From a bacterium (GTDB lineage: Bacteria > Myxococcota_A > Bradymonadia > UBA7976 > UBA1532), in assembly GCA_030427205.1 (NCBI GenBank), contig JAUHXC010000023.1:62001-126000 (forward strand): a stretch of 64,000 bases of DNA, in the 5' to 3' direction. The position numbers and the translations under genes are program-made. Under the pieces are notes generated by a model that was given only the letters and a program-made list of their open reading frames with translations, was not told the origin of the DNA and searched no databases. Each line of letters starts with the position of its first letter. Within the stretch, counting starts at the first letter, position 1. Positions 36,060 through 45,284 of the stretch are shown here, piece after piece.

Positions 36060-37490
36060 ATGCCCACGAACCACAGCCAGACGCCTCGGGTGCCCGCCGT
36101 CGCCGACCTCGTCGACCCCGCCGAGAGCCTCGACCCCATCGGGCAGCTGCCCCCGCGCCCCGTCGGCGCGCCCCGGAGCGCGGCAGACGAGGCATCACGC
36201 GCGCGCGGCGGGCGGATCGCTGCCCGCTTCGGCATGCTCGCCCTCATCGTGGCCTTCTTCGTCGGCAGCTGGCTCGCGATCTCCTTGCTCGTCGCGCTGC
36301 CCGGCCCGCTGCCCGGGATCGTGCTCCTGGCGCTCTTCCTGATCGGCGGGCTGTACACGGCGTGGGCCGGCTGGCGCGACGGCCCCCACCCGATCGCCGA
36401 CGCCCTGCGCGCCCGGGCCCCCGACATCGACGTGATGCCGACCGCCCGCACGTTCGACGACCCCCGATTCGAAGCGTCGACCGGCCTGGTCATCGGCGTC
36501 CGGCCCGGCCCCGACGCCCGGCCGTTCGACCCCCGCGACCCCGAAGACCAACACATGGCCGCGACGCTCTACCGCTGCCGCCTCGCCGACGGCCTCGCGC
36601 TCGATGACGGCCTGCGGGTCGACCTGCCGCGCGTCGGCCACGACCCGCGGCGACCGAAGGACGCGCAACTCACCGAGTGGATCGCGGTCTGGCGCTGGCT
36701 GCAGGGCCGCAGCGACCCGCGGGCCGCGTGGCTCGGCGCCATGGCGCTCGCCGAGCAGGGCTCGCCGGGCCGGGCGCTGCGGGCCCTCGAGGCGCTGGGT
36801 GACGCCCCCTGGCTCGACGCGCTGCTCGAGCACATGACGTCGCAGGGCGCATTCGGCGCGCGCGCCGCGGTCGCGCTGTACGGCGACGACGCGGGCCCGC
36901 TCGACGCCCTCATCGCCCAACAGCTCGACGCCGCGCCCGCCCTGCTGCTCGAGCTGTTGCGCGCGCGCTTGCGCCGCCCGGCGCCGCCGATCGAGCGTTG
37001 GCTGGAGACCCCGGCCCTCGGCCCCGCGCTCGTCGCGCTCGACGCGAGCCGGCTCACCGCCGCGCAGTGGCTGCGGCTGGTCGAGCACCCCACGCCCGCC
37101 GTGGCCGCCGCCGCCGCGACCCGGGCGTTGAACCACGACGTCGCCTGCGCGCTGCGCGCCGCGCGAACGCTGCTCGCCCGGCCAGACCTCCGCGCGGCCG
37201 TACGCGACGACGCAGATGCCGCCTCGGCGGTCGAGCTGATGCTCATCCGGCTGGGCATCGACGGCGACGCGAGCGATCTGGTCCGCGTAGGCGCATGGCT
37301 CGAGATCCGACCGCTGCGGCGCGCCGCCCGCCGCGAGCTGAATACGCTTCAGGCCCGCACCGCCGGCCTGCCCGCCGGCGGCGGCCTGGCGCTCTCGGTC
37401 GAAGGCGGCGGCGAGCTGGCATTGTCCGGCGCCGCGGGGCAGCTCTCGCCGGCCTCGGCGAGCGACGCGTCGCGCCCGCTATCGACCTGA
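36060..37490 (+). CDS. Membrane protein with HEAT-like helical repeats
   Basis: A 476-aa protein starting at the ATG of 36060, which has GGGAGG directly upstream. Residues 1-55 are Pro/Ala-rich and cytosolic; 58-105 form two transmembrane helices separated by LPGPLPG. The remainder is an Ala/Leu-rich helical array (WLGAMALAEQGSPGRALRALEALGD, LRAARTLLARPDLRAAVRDD) typical of HEAT-like scaffolds. No enzyme motif was seen. Function unknown. It lies 93 bp after aidB, and the next gene is convergent. Confidence 0.8.
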   Translation: MPTNHSQTPRVPAVADLVDPAESLDPIGQLPPRPVGAPRSAADEASRARGGRIAARFGMLALIVAFFVGSWLAISLLVALPGPLPGIVLLALFLIGGLYTAWAGWRDGPHPIADALRARAPDIDVMPTARTFDDPRFEASTGLVIGVRPGPDARPFDPRDPEDQHMAATLYRCRLADGLALDDGLRVDLPRVGHDPRRPKDAQLTEWIAVWRWLQGRSDPRAAWLGAMALAEQGSPGRALRALEALGDAPWLDALLEHMTSQGAFGARAAVALYGDDAGPLDALIAQQLDAAPALLLELLRARLRRPAPPIERWLETPALGPALVALDASRLTAAQWLRLVEHPTPAVAAAAATRALNHDVACALRAARTLLARPDLRAAVRDDADAASAVELMLIRLGIDGDASDLVRVGAWLEIRPLRRAARRELNTLQARTAGLPAGGGLALSVEGGGELALSGAAGQLSPASASDASRPLST

Positions 37491-37650
37491 TGCGCCCCGC
37501 TGCGGGCCCTGCTCTACACCCTGCTGCGCGTCCGGCGGGCACAGATCGCGAGCGACCCCACACGCGCGGCGGTTGCCGGCGCACGCGTTCTCGAGGCGCG
37601 CGCAGCGCCCCGACAGCCCTGACCCGCCGAGCCAGATCGGGGTCAACCGG

Positions 37651-38493
37651 CTACGTCGCGCGCGGCCCGGCGTGGCCCCCGGCGATCGCCGGCCGGCCCG
37701 ACTCGATGACCGTCGCCCCCTTGGCCCGCAGCTCGGCCTCGCGGGCGCGCCAGACCGCCGGATAGCGATAGAACGGCACCGCCGGATACAGGTGGTGGAT
37801 CAAGTGGAAGTTCTGGCTGAGCAGCACCGGCGTCAGCCACGGCGTCGGCCGCACGGACGTTGCTTTGAAGCGATCCTCGCGGCCGGTGATCACATGCGGC
37901 CGGTGGGGCAGATAGTCGAAGGCGAAAGCCAGCGCCGTCAGGGCCAGGCGGGCGGGCAGCAGCACGCCGAAGAGCGCGTACTCCCAATAGCCGGCGACGA
38001 CGAGGCCCAGCTGAAAGACGGCGAACGCCGCCACCATGCCCCAGGTCTCGACCTGCTCGGCCCGCGGCCGGTCGCTGCGCAGATAGCGGCCGTAATAGTG
38101 CAGATCCTGCGTCAGCCAGCGCAGCGGCAGCTGCCAGCGCGGGCCGCGGCCGCTGTAGTGATCGGGGTCCTTGGCCGGGTCGTTGGTGTGCTTGTGATGC
38201 TCGAGGTGCAGCTGGCGGAACGCGACGAACGGCGCCTGCAGCGGCAGCGACATCAGCCGCCCGATCAGCGCGTTGAGCCACTTCGCGTCGCCCACGGCCC
38301 GGTGCGCGGCGTCGTGCATCGGGGTGAACGCGACATAGGCCGCCACGCTGGCCAGCGCCATGCCCGCCAGCCAATGCCCGGCGAAGACGAGCGCGCCGCC
38401 GCCGATCCACGCCCCGAGCGCGGCGACGGCCAGCGCGATGGTGGGCCGGGCGAGCGATACACGGGCGAGCAGGCGCTTGTCGGTGCGGGCCAT
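37651..38493 (-). CDS. Fatty-acid desaturase / beta-carotene hydroxylase family enzyme
   Basis: A 280-aa integral-membrane di-iron enzyme. Histidine boxes are intact: HDAAH (60-64), HLEHH (96-100) and HLIHH near residue 233, with an additional HRPH. Hydrophobic helices flank them (15-55, 155-195). Such enzymes desaturate acyl chains or hydroxylate carotenoid rings using oxygen; the short HDAAH first box and overall length suit the hydroxylase-like group as well as desaturases, so the substrate is open. Convergent with the HEAT-like gene (160 bp gap with nothing recognised). Confidence 0.9.
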   Translation of the reverse strand: MARTDKRLLARVSLARPTIALAVAALGAWIGGGALVFAGHWLAGMALASVAAYVAFTPMHDAAHRAVGDAKWLNALIGRLMSLPLQAPFVAFRQLHLEHHKHTNDPAKDPDHYSGRGPRWQLPLRWLTQDLHYYGRYLRSDRPRAEQVETWGMVAAFAVFQLGLVVAGYWEYALFGVLLPARLALTALAFAFDYLPHRPHVITGREDRFKATSVRPTPWLTPVLLSQNFHLIHHLYPAVPFYRYPAVWRAREAELRAKGATVIESGRPAIAGGHAGPRAT

Positions 38494-38623
38494 GGGTAAG
38501 CCTCCGGCGTCGTTCGGTCCTTATTCTACTCAGAGGTCGAAAGGGGCAGCAAGGGCGGTCTCGGGCGTCACGACCCGCGCGATCAGCGACCGGCGCCGCT
38601 TCGCGCAGGGCTGGAGGCGCGTC

Positions 38624-39001
38624 GGGCATCGATCATGTCGGCCCCGTCGTGCGCCGCGGCGCCGAGCTGTCGCGTCGCGCAGGGGCTGTCGTGACCCGGC
38701 GCGCATGGGCCATGCGCCGCAGACCACATACGTGACCGAGGCCCCCTCTGGACATGCTCCGCAGACCACGTACGTGGCTGCGGCACCCTTCGGGCATCGA
38801 CCCGCGCGCCATCCGGGTGTTCGGCGAGGTATGCCCCATGGGTCGGCGCGTCACCGACGTCTGTCGAGGGGGATGGGGCATGGTCCGCCGGCCACGTGGG
38901 TCACCGCGGACCCCATGGGGCATGGTTCGCCGGTCACATGTGTGGCCGCGAGCCGGCTCGGGCTCGACACGAGCGACACGTCCTCGCCGTGACCCACGAG
39001 C
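38624..39001. repeat. 42-bp tandem array C
   Basis: Units start at 38624, 38666 (weak), 38708, 38750, 38792, 38834, 38876, 38918 and 38960, all exactly 42 bp apart; most begin GGGCAT. Each well-preserved unit contains its own dyad: CCACGTACGTGG in unit 38750 within a near-perfect CCGCAG/CTGCGG frame, CCACGTGG inside GGTCCGC/GCGGACC arms in unit 38876, and CACATGTG inside GGTTCGC/GCGAGCC arms in unit 38918. The 785-bp gap 38494-39278 holds no supported gene. Confidence 0.85.
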
Positions 39002-39278
39002 CGTTCCTCGATCGAAGGCCTCGTCGAGCCTGTGCGACATGTGTTCCGGACACACCGTGGTTTGGCGCTCTGGCTACTCGAGCATGTGGTCCACCACGCC
39101 GTCTTCGAAGATCATGTCCTCCTCCCCCACCGGGGCCGGCGCCAGCGTGAGTTGCCCCGATGGCGCGCGCCGGGCGCGGCCGTCGAGGCCTCATGACGGG
39201 GCGCGGCGCGTCGAGGAGACCATCGAGCAGGCGCCCCGGGCGACGGGCGCGGTTCGGGCCCGTCGCCCGGCGCCCGGG

Positions 39279-40751
39279 TCAGCGCAGCCCCTCGTATACA
39301 TGGGGGTTGACCACGGTGAGCGCCTGGAGGGACCGCGCGTCGGGCCCGCTCCACATGGCCTGGACGACCACCCAGTGGAGGCGCCAGACCGACACCCGTC
39401 CGTCCAGAACGACCGTGAAGTCGGGGCCCAGGGCGCGCTCGATGTCCGCCCGCGTCGGCGAGGGGGGCAGCCCGTAGGGCCATGTGCCGCGCCAGCCCAT
39501 CGGGATCTGAACCATCGCGACCGTGCCCCGGATGCGGGGTTCGGTCGTCAAGACCATCGCCCGCCCCACATCGACGGGATACAGGCCATGCCAGGGCTTT
39601 GGCTCCCGGCTGATGGGCCAGCCGGATGAAGATATCGTCGACCTCAGCGCGGAGGCAGAGCGCCCCACCATGTCCGCCAGCCACAGCCCGTCTCCGGCCT
39701 CGCTGGGGACCACGCAGCCGGTCGGGGGCGATCGGAGCGGCGGCGAGGCCAGCGGATCCGGGCGCATGCCGATGATCTCGCGCAGCCGGACGCAGGCGCC
39801 CTCGCGGGCCGGGCCACGGGCCGACTCGCAGCCGGCGAGCGCGGCGTCGAGCTCGACCGGGCTCGGGTCGAGCTCCAGCCGCACGCACGCCCGCTCGCGC
39901 CCCGACCGGCACTGCGCGTCCTGCTCTACCCGCCGACGCCAGTATTCGGGCCCCGGCACGAGCGGCCGGCAAGCGTCGACCAGCGCCCTCGTGCTGCTGT
40001 ACGCCGCCACGCAGGCGGACCGGGCGTCGTCGGCCGCGCGGGCGATCCGGGCGATCTCGTCCGCGTTCGGCAGGCGCCCCCGGGCAGCCCGCCGCCGCCG
40101 CTCGAACTCCGCGCGCCGCTCGAGCTCGGCTTGGAAGGGCGACGTCGGCCGGGCCGGGGTCGCCTCGGCCAGCGCGCACTCCGCCTGCCATGCCTGCGCC
40201 CGATATTCGTTGCGGCTCCAGCCCACCGGGTCGTGGCTCAGCGGGCAGGCGGCGGTCAGCCGCTCGGCGACCTCGCCCTCGGCGCCCGCCGCCCGCCGCT
40301 CGGCGCAGACCGCCCGGGTCACCTCGACCGCCGCCGGCGTCGCGGGGTCGCATTGCAGATAGGCCTCGGCGCGCCGCAGCGGCAGGGTCAGCGGGGGGCA
40401 CGCGGCGGCGACCCCGGCCGCGCAGTACGGGTCGCCGAGCAGGTGCAGGCCGGCGCAGCGGCACGGGGTATCGGACCGGCAGGTGTCGACCAGCCGGGCC
40501 CAGCGCCGAGTTGCCCGTGCGGTCGGGTCGCCTTCGCCCGAATCCGTCGGCCCGATGGCGGCCGACCACGGCGTACCCGGCTCGGGGTCCGGGCTCGTCG
40601 GGGCGTTGGATGACGCCGCGGGACATGGGCCAGCGTCGGGGCAAGCGGCGCGCGCGGACGAGGGGAGGGCGACCAGGCAAGCCAAAGCCGCAACGAGTCC
40701 GCCGAGAGAGGAACGCCGAGGGCGTGGTCGCGCCGTCGCTGGCTGCGTCAT
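39279..40751 (-). CDS. Secreted Cys-rich protein of unknown function
   Basis: A 490-aa exported protein; the signal peptide ends near LPSSARA (about residue 35) after an Arg-rich start. The mature part has about twenty cysteines in 60-330 (CRSDTPCRCAGLHLLGDPYC, CAERRAAG, CALAEATP) and an Arg/Glu-rich helical stretch near 215-250. The C-terminal 120 residues look like a compact beta domain (GLWLADMVGR, VAMVQIPMGWRGTWPYG, FTVVLDGRVSVWRLHWVVVQAMW). No family recognised. Flanked on both sides by 42-bp repeat arrays in long gene-free stretches, which makes it look like an island gene. Confidence 0.75.
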   Translation of the reverse strand: MTQPATARPRPRRSSLGGLVAALACLVALPSSARAACPDAGPCPAASSNAPTSPDPEPGTPWSAAIGPTDSGEGDPTARATRRWARLVDTCRSDTPCRCAGLHLLGDPYCAAGVAAACPPLTLPLRRAEAYLQCDPATPAAVEVTRAVCAERRAAGAEGEVAERLTAACPLSHDPVGWSRNEYRAQAWQAECALAEATPARPTSPFQAELERRAEFERRRRAARGRLPNADEIARIARAADDARSACVAAYSSTRALVDACRPLVPGPEYWRRRVEQDAQCRSGRERACVRLELDPSPVELDAALAGCESARGPAREGACVRLREIIGMRPDPLASPPLRSPPTGCVVPSEAGDGLWLADMVGRSASALRSTISSSGWPISREPKPWHGLYPVDVGRAMVLTTEPRIRGTVAMVQIPMGWRGTWPYGLPPSPTRADIERALGPDFTVVLDGRVSVWRLHWVVVQAMWSGPDARSLQALTVVNPHVYEGLR

Positions 40752-40863
40752 GGGTCCTCCCGAAGCGATCGTCGCCGATCCAGGGTATCAGATCCGGGTC
40801 AGCGCGGGCCGGCAGGTCGCGGCACCCGCTCGGACAGCACGCGACTTCACCCCCGAAGCGGAT

Positions 40864-40902
40864 GCGCGGGCACATGGCGCGGGCCGCGCCATGTGCCCGC
40901 GC
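40864..40902. other. Long perfect hairpin (18-bp stem, GGC loop)
   Basis: GCGCGGGCACATGGCGCG at 40864-40881 is followed by GGC and then its exact complement at 40885-40902. It lies 113 bp upstream of the 40751 gene and next to array D. No T-run follows on either strand, so it is not a standard terminator. The following TGCCCGGCACCTCGATCG (40907-40924) recurs at 41558-41575. Confidence 0.85.
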
Positions 40903-41076
40903 CACCTGCCCGGCACCTCGATCGACTCCGGGAGCCCGCATGGCGCAATCGCACCGGCCGCGACACCGCGGCGGCTGGACGACGGGCCTGCCCGGCTCGC
41001 TGCCCGGGCGTACGCGCCGCGCGACAAGCGCGCCGGGCTCACCGGGCAGCCGCGCGGCGAGGGCATCGGGCGTGGC

Positions 41077-41545
41077 GGCCCGCCGTCGGGCGCCGCGGGC
41101 CGTAGACCGCGGGCGTCGGCCCGCCACCGGGCCGTCTACGACCGTGGGGTCGAAGCGTCGGCCCGCCGTCGGGCCGATGGCGTCCGTGCGTCAGCCGTGG
41201 TCGGCCCGCGATCGGGCCGCGCCCGCCTGTGCATCAGCCGTGTTCGGCGCGCGAGTGGGCCGATGAAACGTGCGCATCTGCCGCGTCGGGCCCGCCGTCG
41301 GGGCGCGTGAGCCGGCGCGTGGGGGTCAGGAGGGGTCGATCGCGCGTGATGCACGGGTCTGCGAGGCCCGCGGTCGGGCCGCGCAGGTCTGTCGGCTGCC
41401 TCGGCCGGCTCGCGGTCGGGCCGCGCAGGTCTGTCGGCTGCCTCAGCCGGCTCGCGGTCGGGCCGCGCAGGTCTGTCGACTGTCTCAGCCGTCTCGCGGT
41501 CGGGCCGCGCAGGTCTGTCGACTGTCGCGGGCGGGCCGCGCCATG
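41077..41545. repeat. 42-43-bp tandem array D with GGCCCG-N4-CGGGCC dyads
   Basis: Units start at 41077, 41118, 41160, 41203, 41246, 41289, then after a contracted stretch 41365, 41407, 41449 and 41491. Four consecutive late units are exactly 42 bp apart and nearly identical. Most units contain GGCCCG-N4-CGGGCC while the four central bases vary (CCAC, CCGT, CGAT, CGGT). The 40752-41809 gap (1,058 bp) also contains the 40864 hairpin and probable decayed units between; no gene in it is supported. Confidence 0.85.
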
Positions 41546-41809
41546 GTCCGCGCCATGTGCCCGGCACCTCGATCGGCTCGATGATCGCCGTCTCGGTCAC
41601 AGGCGTTCGAGCGCCGGTACTCAGGCGGAGCGCCCGCGACGCCCATCGACCTGTCAGCCATCGAGTGGCCCGAGAAGTGGTCCAAGCCCGGCCCGGCCGA
41701 CCTCACCCGTGCCGCCGAGGTCGGCGCATCCCTCGACCCCATGCCGGGCGAGCCTCCGCGCCTTCGAAGCGACCGACGCGTGCATCCTCGATCGTCAGGC
41801 CGCGATCGC

Positions 41810-42838
41810 CTACCACCCGGCGGGCGGCGCGCCGTCGTTGGTCACCCGCGCGCCGTCGACCTCGACCGCGCAGGCCGCGGGCGGCGCGGCGATCGCCAGC
41901 TGCGCCGCGGGTCGCTGCGGATCGAGCGGCACCCGCACCGCGTGGGTGCTGAGGCGATGGGTCATCAGCACCGCGCCGTCGGCGCGCCCCACGATGCGGC
42001 CGACGGCGCCGGGCAGCCCGCGGATCGGCTCGAGCGCGCAGCCCGCCGGCCCGGCGCACGCGGCCGGCGCCCGCAGCAATCGCCGGCCGGTGGATGAGTC
42101 GGCGACGAGCAGCAGGCCCCCCGCGCCGTCGGGCCAGGGGCTGCGATAGACGACGCCCGCGGGCGGATCGAGGACGGCCGCCGCCTCCATCCCCGCGATA
42201 TCGAGCGCCATCAGCCGGCCCTTGCGGGTGAAGACCACGCCCCACGGCTTCGACTGCACCGGGCAGCCCGATCCGCTCGTCCAGGACACCTTCTTCCGGC
42301 GCCCGCCCCGCTCGACGTAGATCAACCCGGAGATGTCGCCGCCCGCCTTGACCCCGGCGGCGATGGCCCGCGCGTCGCACTCGGCGGCCGGGACGCCGCG
42401 GCAGTGGGCGTCCCACCAGCCCGGATGGCACTCGCGCAGCGTCAGATCACCCACGCAGAAGCGCAGGCGCAGCGGATCGTCGGCGATGGCCTCGCCCGCC
42501 CAGCGCGCGACGCACATATGCGGATCGTGCGCCGACCGCGCTGCCGGCACGGTCAGCCGGAAGCGCCCGCCGTGGGCCGCCTGGGGCACGATCCGCGCGC
42601 TGCCGTCGTCGAGCGCGGTGCACGGCGCGATCACCAGCGCCCAGTCGGTCAGGGCCGCGCGCTCCAGCGCCTCGGCGCCCGCCGCCGCCTGGGCCTCGAC
42701 CCGCACGTCGAGCGGGCCGCCGGCGCCGATGCCGACGAGGTCCTGCGCCGCGCGCAGCTGATACACCGGCGGCGCGGCGACGGCGGCCGACGCGAGGCAG
42801 AGCCCGATCGAGAGCGCGAGTTGAAATAGCGGTGTCAT
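41810..42838 (-). CDS. Secreted protein of unknown function
   Basis: A 342-aa exported protein. The ATG at 42838 is chosen because it gives a clean signal peptide (MTPLFQLALSIGLCLASAAVAA); longer frames upstream overlap the divergent caspase-FGE gene region and lack a signal. The mature part is beta-rich with paired cysteines (APCTALDD, MCVARW, FCVGDLTLRECHPGWWDAHC, AACAGPAGCALEP) and strands that look like blades (GVVFTRKGRLMALDIAGM, GVVYRSPWPDGAGGLLLVADS). No family recognised. It is divergent from the 42903 gene with only 64 bp between, so the two probably share a regulatory region. Confidence 0.75.
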   Translation of the reverse strand: MTPLFQLALSIGLCLASAAVAAPPVYQLRAAQDLVGIGAGGPLDVRVEAQAAAGAEALERAALTDWALVIAPCTALDDGSARIVPQAAHGGRFRLTVPAARSAHDPHMCVARWAGEAIADDPLRLRFCVGDLTLRECHPGWWDAHCRGVPAAECDARAIAAGVKAGGDISGLIYVERGGRRKKVSWTSGSGCPVQSKPWGVVFTRKGRLMALDIAGMEAAAVLDPPAGVVYRSPWPDGAGGLLLVADSSTGRRLLRAPAACAGPAGCALEPIRGLPGAVGRIVGRADGAVLMTHRLSTHAVRVPLDPQRPAAQLAIAAPPAACAVEVDGARVTNDGAPPAGW

Positions 42839-42902
42839 GGGCCGAGCATATGCCGCGTGGGGCGCGGCTGCTATGGTCCGGCCATTACACGGGAGGCCAC
42901 GG

Positions 42903-45269
42903 TTGGGGAGAGCCGGCGTCACCAGCGTCATCGGCGCCATCATCGCGCTCGCGCTGCTCCTGCCCGCGGCGGCGACCCCCGCCGACGGGGCATCCCGCGC
43001 GCCCGCGCCCGCCGCGCAGCGCTACTTCGCCTCGATCGCGGTCGACCGCTACAGCCCCGAGAGCGGCGCGCGCCCGCTGAAAGGCGCCGTCGGCGACGCC
43101 AAGGCCCTCGCCGCGGCGTTCGAGAGCCGGCTCGCCTTCGCCACCCGGGCCGACGGCGAGTCGCTGAGCCGGCACGACGCGCAGGCGACCGCGGCCGGCA
43201 TCAAAGCGCTCACGAAGCGCGGCGGGCCCCTCGACCAGCTCCCGGACGACGCGCTGCTGGTGGTCTACGTGGCGCTGCACGGCCAGAGCCGGGCCTGCGG
43301 CGCCGACGAAGAGGGCGTCCGCCACGGCGTCTGCGGCGCCGTGCTCCCGCACGACAGGCCGTGGGACGACGCGCTCGACATCGAGTGGCTGCTGCGCCGC
43401 CTGAACGGGCTGAGCGTGCGCCACGTGCTGCTGCTGCTCGACACCTGCGACAGCGGCATGGCCCTCGGCGCCTTGCAGCTCGAGCGCGTGCGCTACACCG
43501 CGCTGAAGCACCCGTCGGCGACCCGCAAGAGCCGCAAGGTCATCACCGCCGCGGCCCTCGAAGAGCCCGCCGACGACGGCGACGCCGCGCAGGGCCGCCG
43601 CGGGCGCTTCGCCGAGACGCTGCTCGCCGGCCTGAGCGGAGAGGCCGACCTCTTCCCCGACGGCAACCTGCTCTTCGTCGAGCTGGCGATCTACCTGCAG
43701 ACCGAGGTCGCCCGGCGCAGCCTCGCCGATGACAAGGCGCGGCGGCAGCAGCCCGAGTTCGGCGGCTTCCTCTCGGATGGGCACGGCACCCCCTCGCTCG
43801 GCGCGCTCACGCCGGTGGAGAGCGCCGCCGAGGGGGACGCCGACGGGCTGCTCGACGCCGCGAAGCAGCACCTCGCCGACAACGAGCCGCATCGGGCGCA
43901 GGGGGTGCTCGCGCGCTACCTGCTCGCCCTGCGCCATCGGGCCCGGACGCCGCAGCGGATCGTCGGTGAGGCGCGCGCGCTGGCCGCCCGGGGCGAGCAC
44001 GCCGCGGCCATGGCGAAGCTGGATGCGCTGCGCCGCGTGGCGCCGCTGCCCCGGGCGCAGGAGGCGGCGATCGGGCAGTATCAGGCGCGGCTGGCCCAGG
44101 CAGCGGGCGATCTCGCCGAGGCCGAGCGGCGCGCGGACGCGGCCCGGCAGGCGGCGCTCGACGCGGGCAGTGGCCTGGACGCGCGTGGACAGGGCGCGCT
44201 CGTCGACGCGATGGGGGCCGTGGCGACCGCCGCCGGCGCGGAGCGGGCCGCCGCGGCGCTCGCCGAGGCCGCGCTGCCGCTGGTGGGCCCGGAGAGCCGG
44301 CGCGCGGTGGCGGGCGACGGGGCGGAGGCGCTCGACGCGGTCGGCGAGGTCGAGCGGGCCAAGGCGCTGCGTGAAGCCGAGGGGGCGCGGCCGGCGCCGC
44401 CCGACGCCGCGGAGGCGACGCGGTTCAGGCCAGCGCTGGTGTCGATCGCGCCGGGCGAGTTCACCATGGGCAGCCCAGAGGATGAGGTGGGGCGGGATTC
44501 CGACGAACGGGCGCACCGGGTGACGCTGACCCGGGGCTTCCTGATGGCCGAGACCGAGGTGACCCAGGCGCAGTACACGGCGCTGATGGGCGAGAACCCG
44601 GCGTGGTTTCAGGGCGCGCCGGCCGACGGCGCGCGCCCGGTGGAGCAGGTGAGCTGGCTCGACGCGGTGCGCTACTGCAACGCGCTGTCGGCGGCCGAAG
44701 GGTTGCAGCCGGCGTACGCCATTGAGGGCGCGGCGGTGACCTGGAGGCGTGAGGCCGACGGCTACCGGCTGCCGACCGAAGCGGAGTGGGAGTTCGCGGC
44801 GCGGGCCGGCACAGCGACCGCGACCTATGCGGGTGACCTGGACCTCCGCGGGGGGCACGATGCCCCGGTGCTTGACGGCATGGCCTGGTATGGCGGCAAC
44901 AGCGGCTCGGACCACCGGCGGGCGTTCAACTCGTCGGCCTGGCCGGAGAAGCAATACGACCACGCGCGCGCGTCGACCCACCCGGTGAAGGGCAAGCGGC
45001 CCAACGCCTGGGGCCTGTACGACATGCTGGGCAACGTCTGGGAGTGGACCTGGGACCGCTACGCCATTTATCCGCCGAGCCGCGACGGCGCCCCCCAGGC
45101 CGACCCCGCCGGCCCCGCCGACGGCGTGGTCCGGGTGTTTCGTGGCGGCTCGTTCGTCGAGAGGGCGCGCAACGCCCGGGCGGCGGATCGCTGGCTGAGG
45201 CGCCCCGTCAACCGGGACCACGACATCGGCTTCCGCCCCGTCCGCGCCCCCCGAGCACCTGGACCGTAG
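42903..45269 (+). CDS. Exported caspase-like peptidase fused to an FGE-type domain
   Basis: A 788-aa protein. TTG at 42903 is the best start: GGGAGG at 42891-42896 gives a six-base spacing, and the signal peptide follows directly (VTSVIGAIIALALLLPAAATPADG). Residues about 35-300 are a peptidase C14 (metacaspase-like) domain with catalytic His126 (VALHGQ) and Cys182 (LLDTCDSG). Residues 310-500 are Ala/Arg-rich helices, probably TPR-like. Residues 506-785 are a formylglycine-generating-enzyme-type (sulfatase-modifying) domain: GEFTMGSPEDEVGRDSDE, LPTEAEWEFAARAG, GLYDMLGNVWEWTWDRY, VFRGGSF. Many such FGE domains are non-catalytic or binding modules. A peptidase acting outside the cytoplasm with an FGE-type recognition module is the likeliest reading; substrate unknown. 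Confidence 0.88.
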   Translation: MGRAGVTSVIGAIIALALLLPAAATPADGASRAPAPAAQRYFASIAVDRYSPESGARPLKGAVGDAKALAAAFESRLAFATRADGESLSRHDAQATAAGIKALTKRGGPLDQLPDDALLVVYVALHGQSRACGADEEGVRHGVCGAVLPHDRPWDDALDIEWLLRRLNGLSVRHVLLLLDTCDSGMALGALQLERVRYTALKHPSATRKSRKVITAAALEEPADDGDAAQGRRGRFAETLLAGLSGEADLFPDGNLLFVELAIYLQTEVARRSLADDKARRQQPEFGGFLSDGHGTPSLGALTPVESAAEGDADGLLDAAKQHLADNEPHRAQGVLARYLLALRHRARTPQRIVGEARALAARGEHAAAMAKLDALRRVAPLPRAQEAAIGQYQARLAQAAGDLAEAERRADAARQAALDAGSGLDARGQGALVDAMGAVATAAGAERAAAALAEAALPLVGPESRRAVAGDGAEALDAVGEVERAKALREAEGARPAPPDAAEATRFRPALVSIAPGEFTMGSPEDEVGRDSDERAHRVTLTRGFLMAETEVTQAQYTALMGENPAWFQGAPADGARPVEQVSWLDAVRYCNALSAAEGLQPAYAIEGAAVTWRREADGYRLPTEAEWEFAARAGTATATYAGDLDLRGGHDAPVLDGMAWYGGNSGSDHRRAFNSSAWPEKQYDHARASTHPVKGKRPNAWGLYDMLGNVWEWTWDRYAIYPPSRDGAPQADPAGPADGVVRVFRGGSFVERARNARAADRWLRRPVNRDHDIGFRPVRAPRAPGP

Positions 45270-45270
45270 G

Positions 45271-45284
45271 TCTATGATCATAGA
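45271..45284. other. 14-bp perfect palindrome after the caspase-FGE stop
   Basis: TCTATGATCATAGA begins two bases after the stop codon. It has no T-run and is AT-rich compared with its surroundings. It may be a protein-binding site or RNA 3' stem. Confidence 0.6.

Noticed and set aside
38624..39001. Coding gene with 14-residue repeats
   Set aside because: Several frames on both strands show a 14-residue repeat simply because the period is 42; none has a start with ribosome site or a recognised domain, and dyads are better preserved than any peptide.
40864..40902. Transcription terminator
   Set aside because: A strong stem but no T-run on either side, and it lies upstream of the nearest gene rather than at a gene end.
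41136..41600. Minus-strand frame encoding a DRPARPDREPAEAA repeat
   Set aside because: Caused by the 42-bp array; no Shine-Dalgarno, no signal, and the frame ends within unrelated non-coding sequence.
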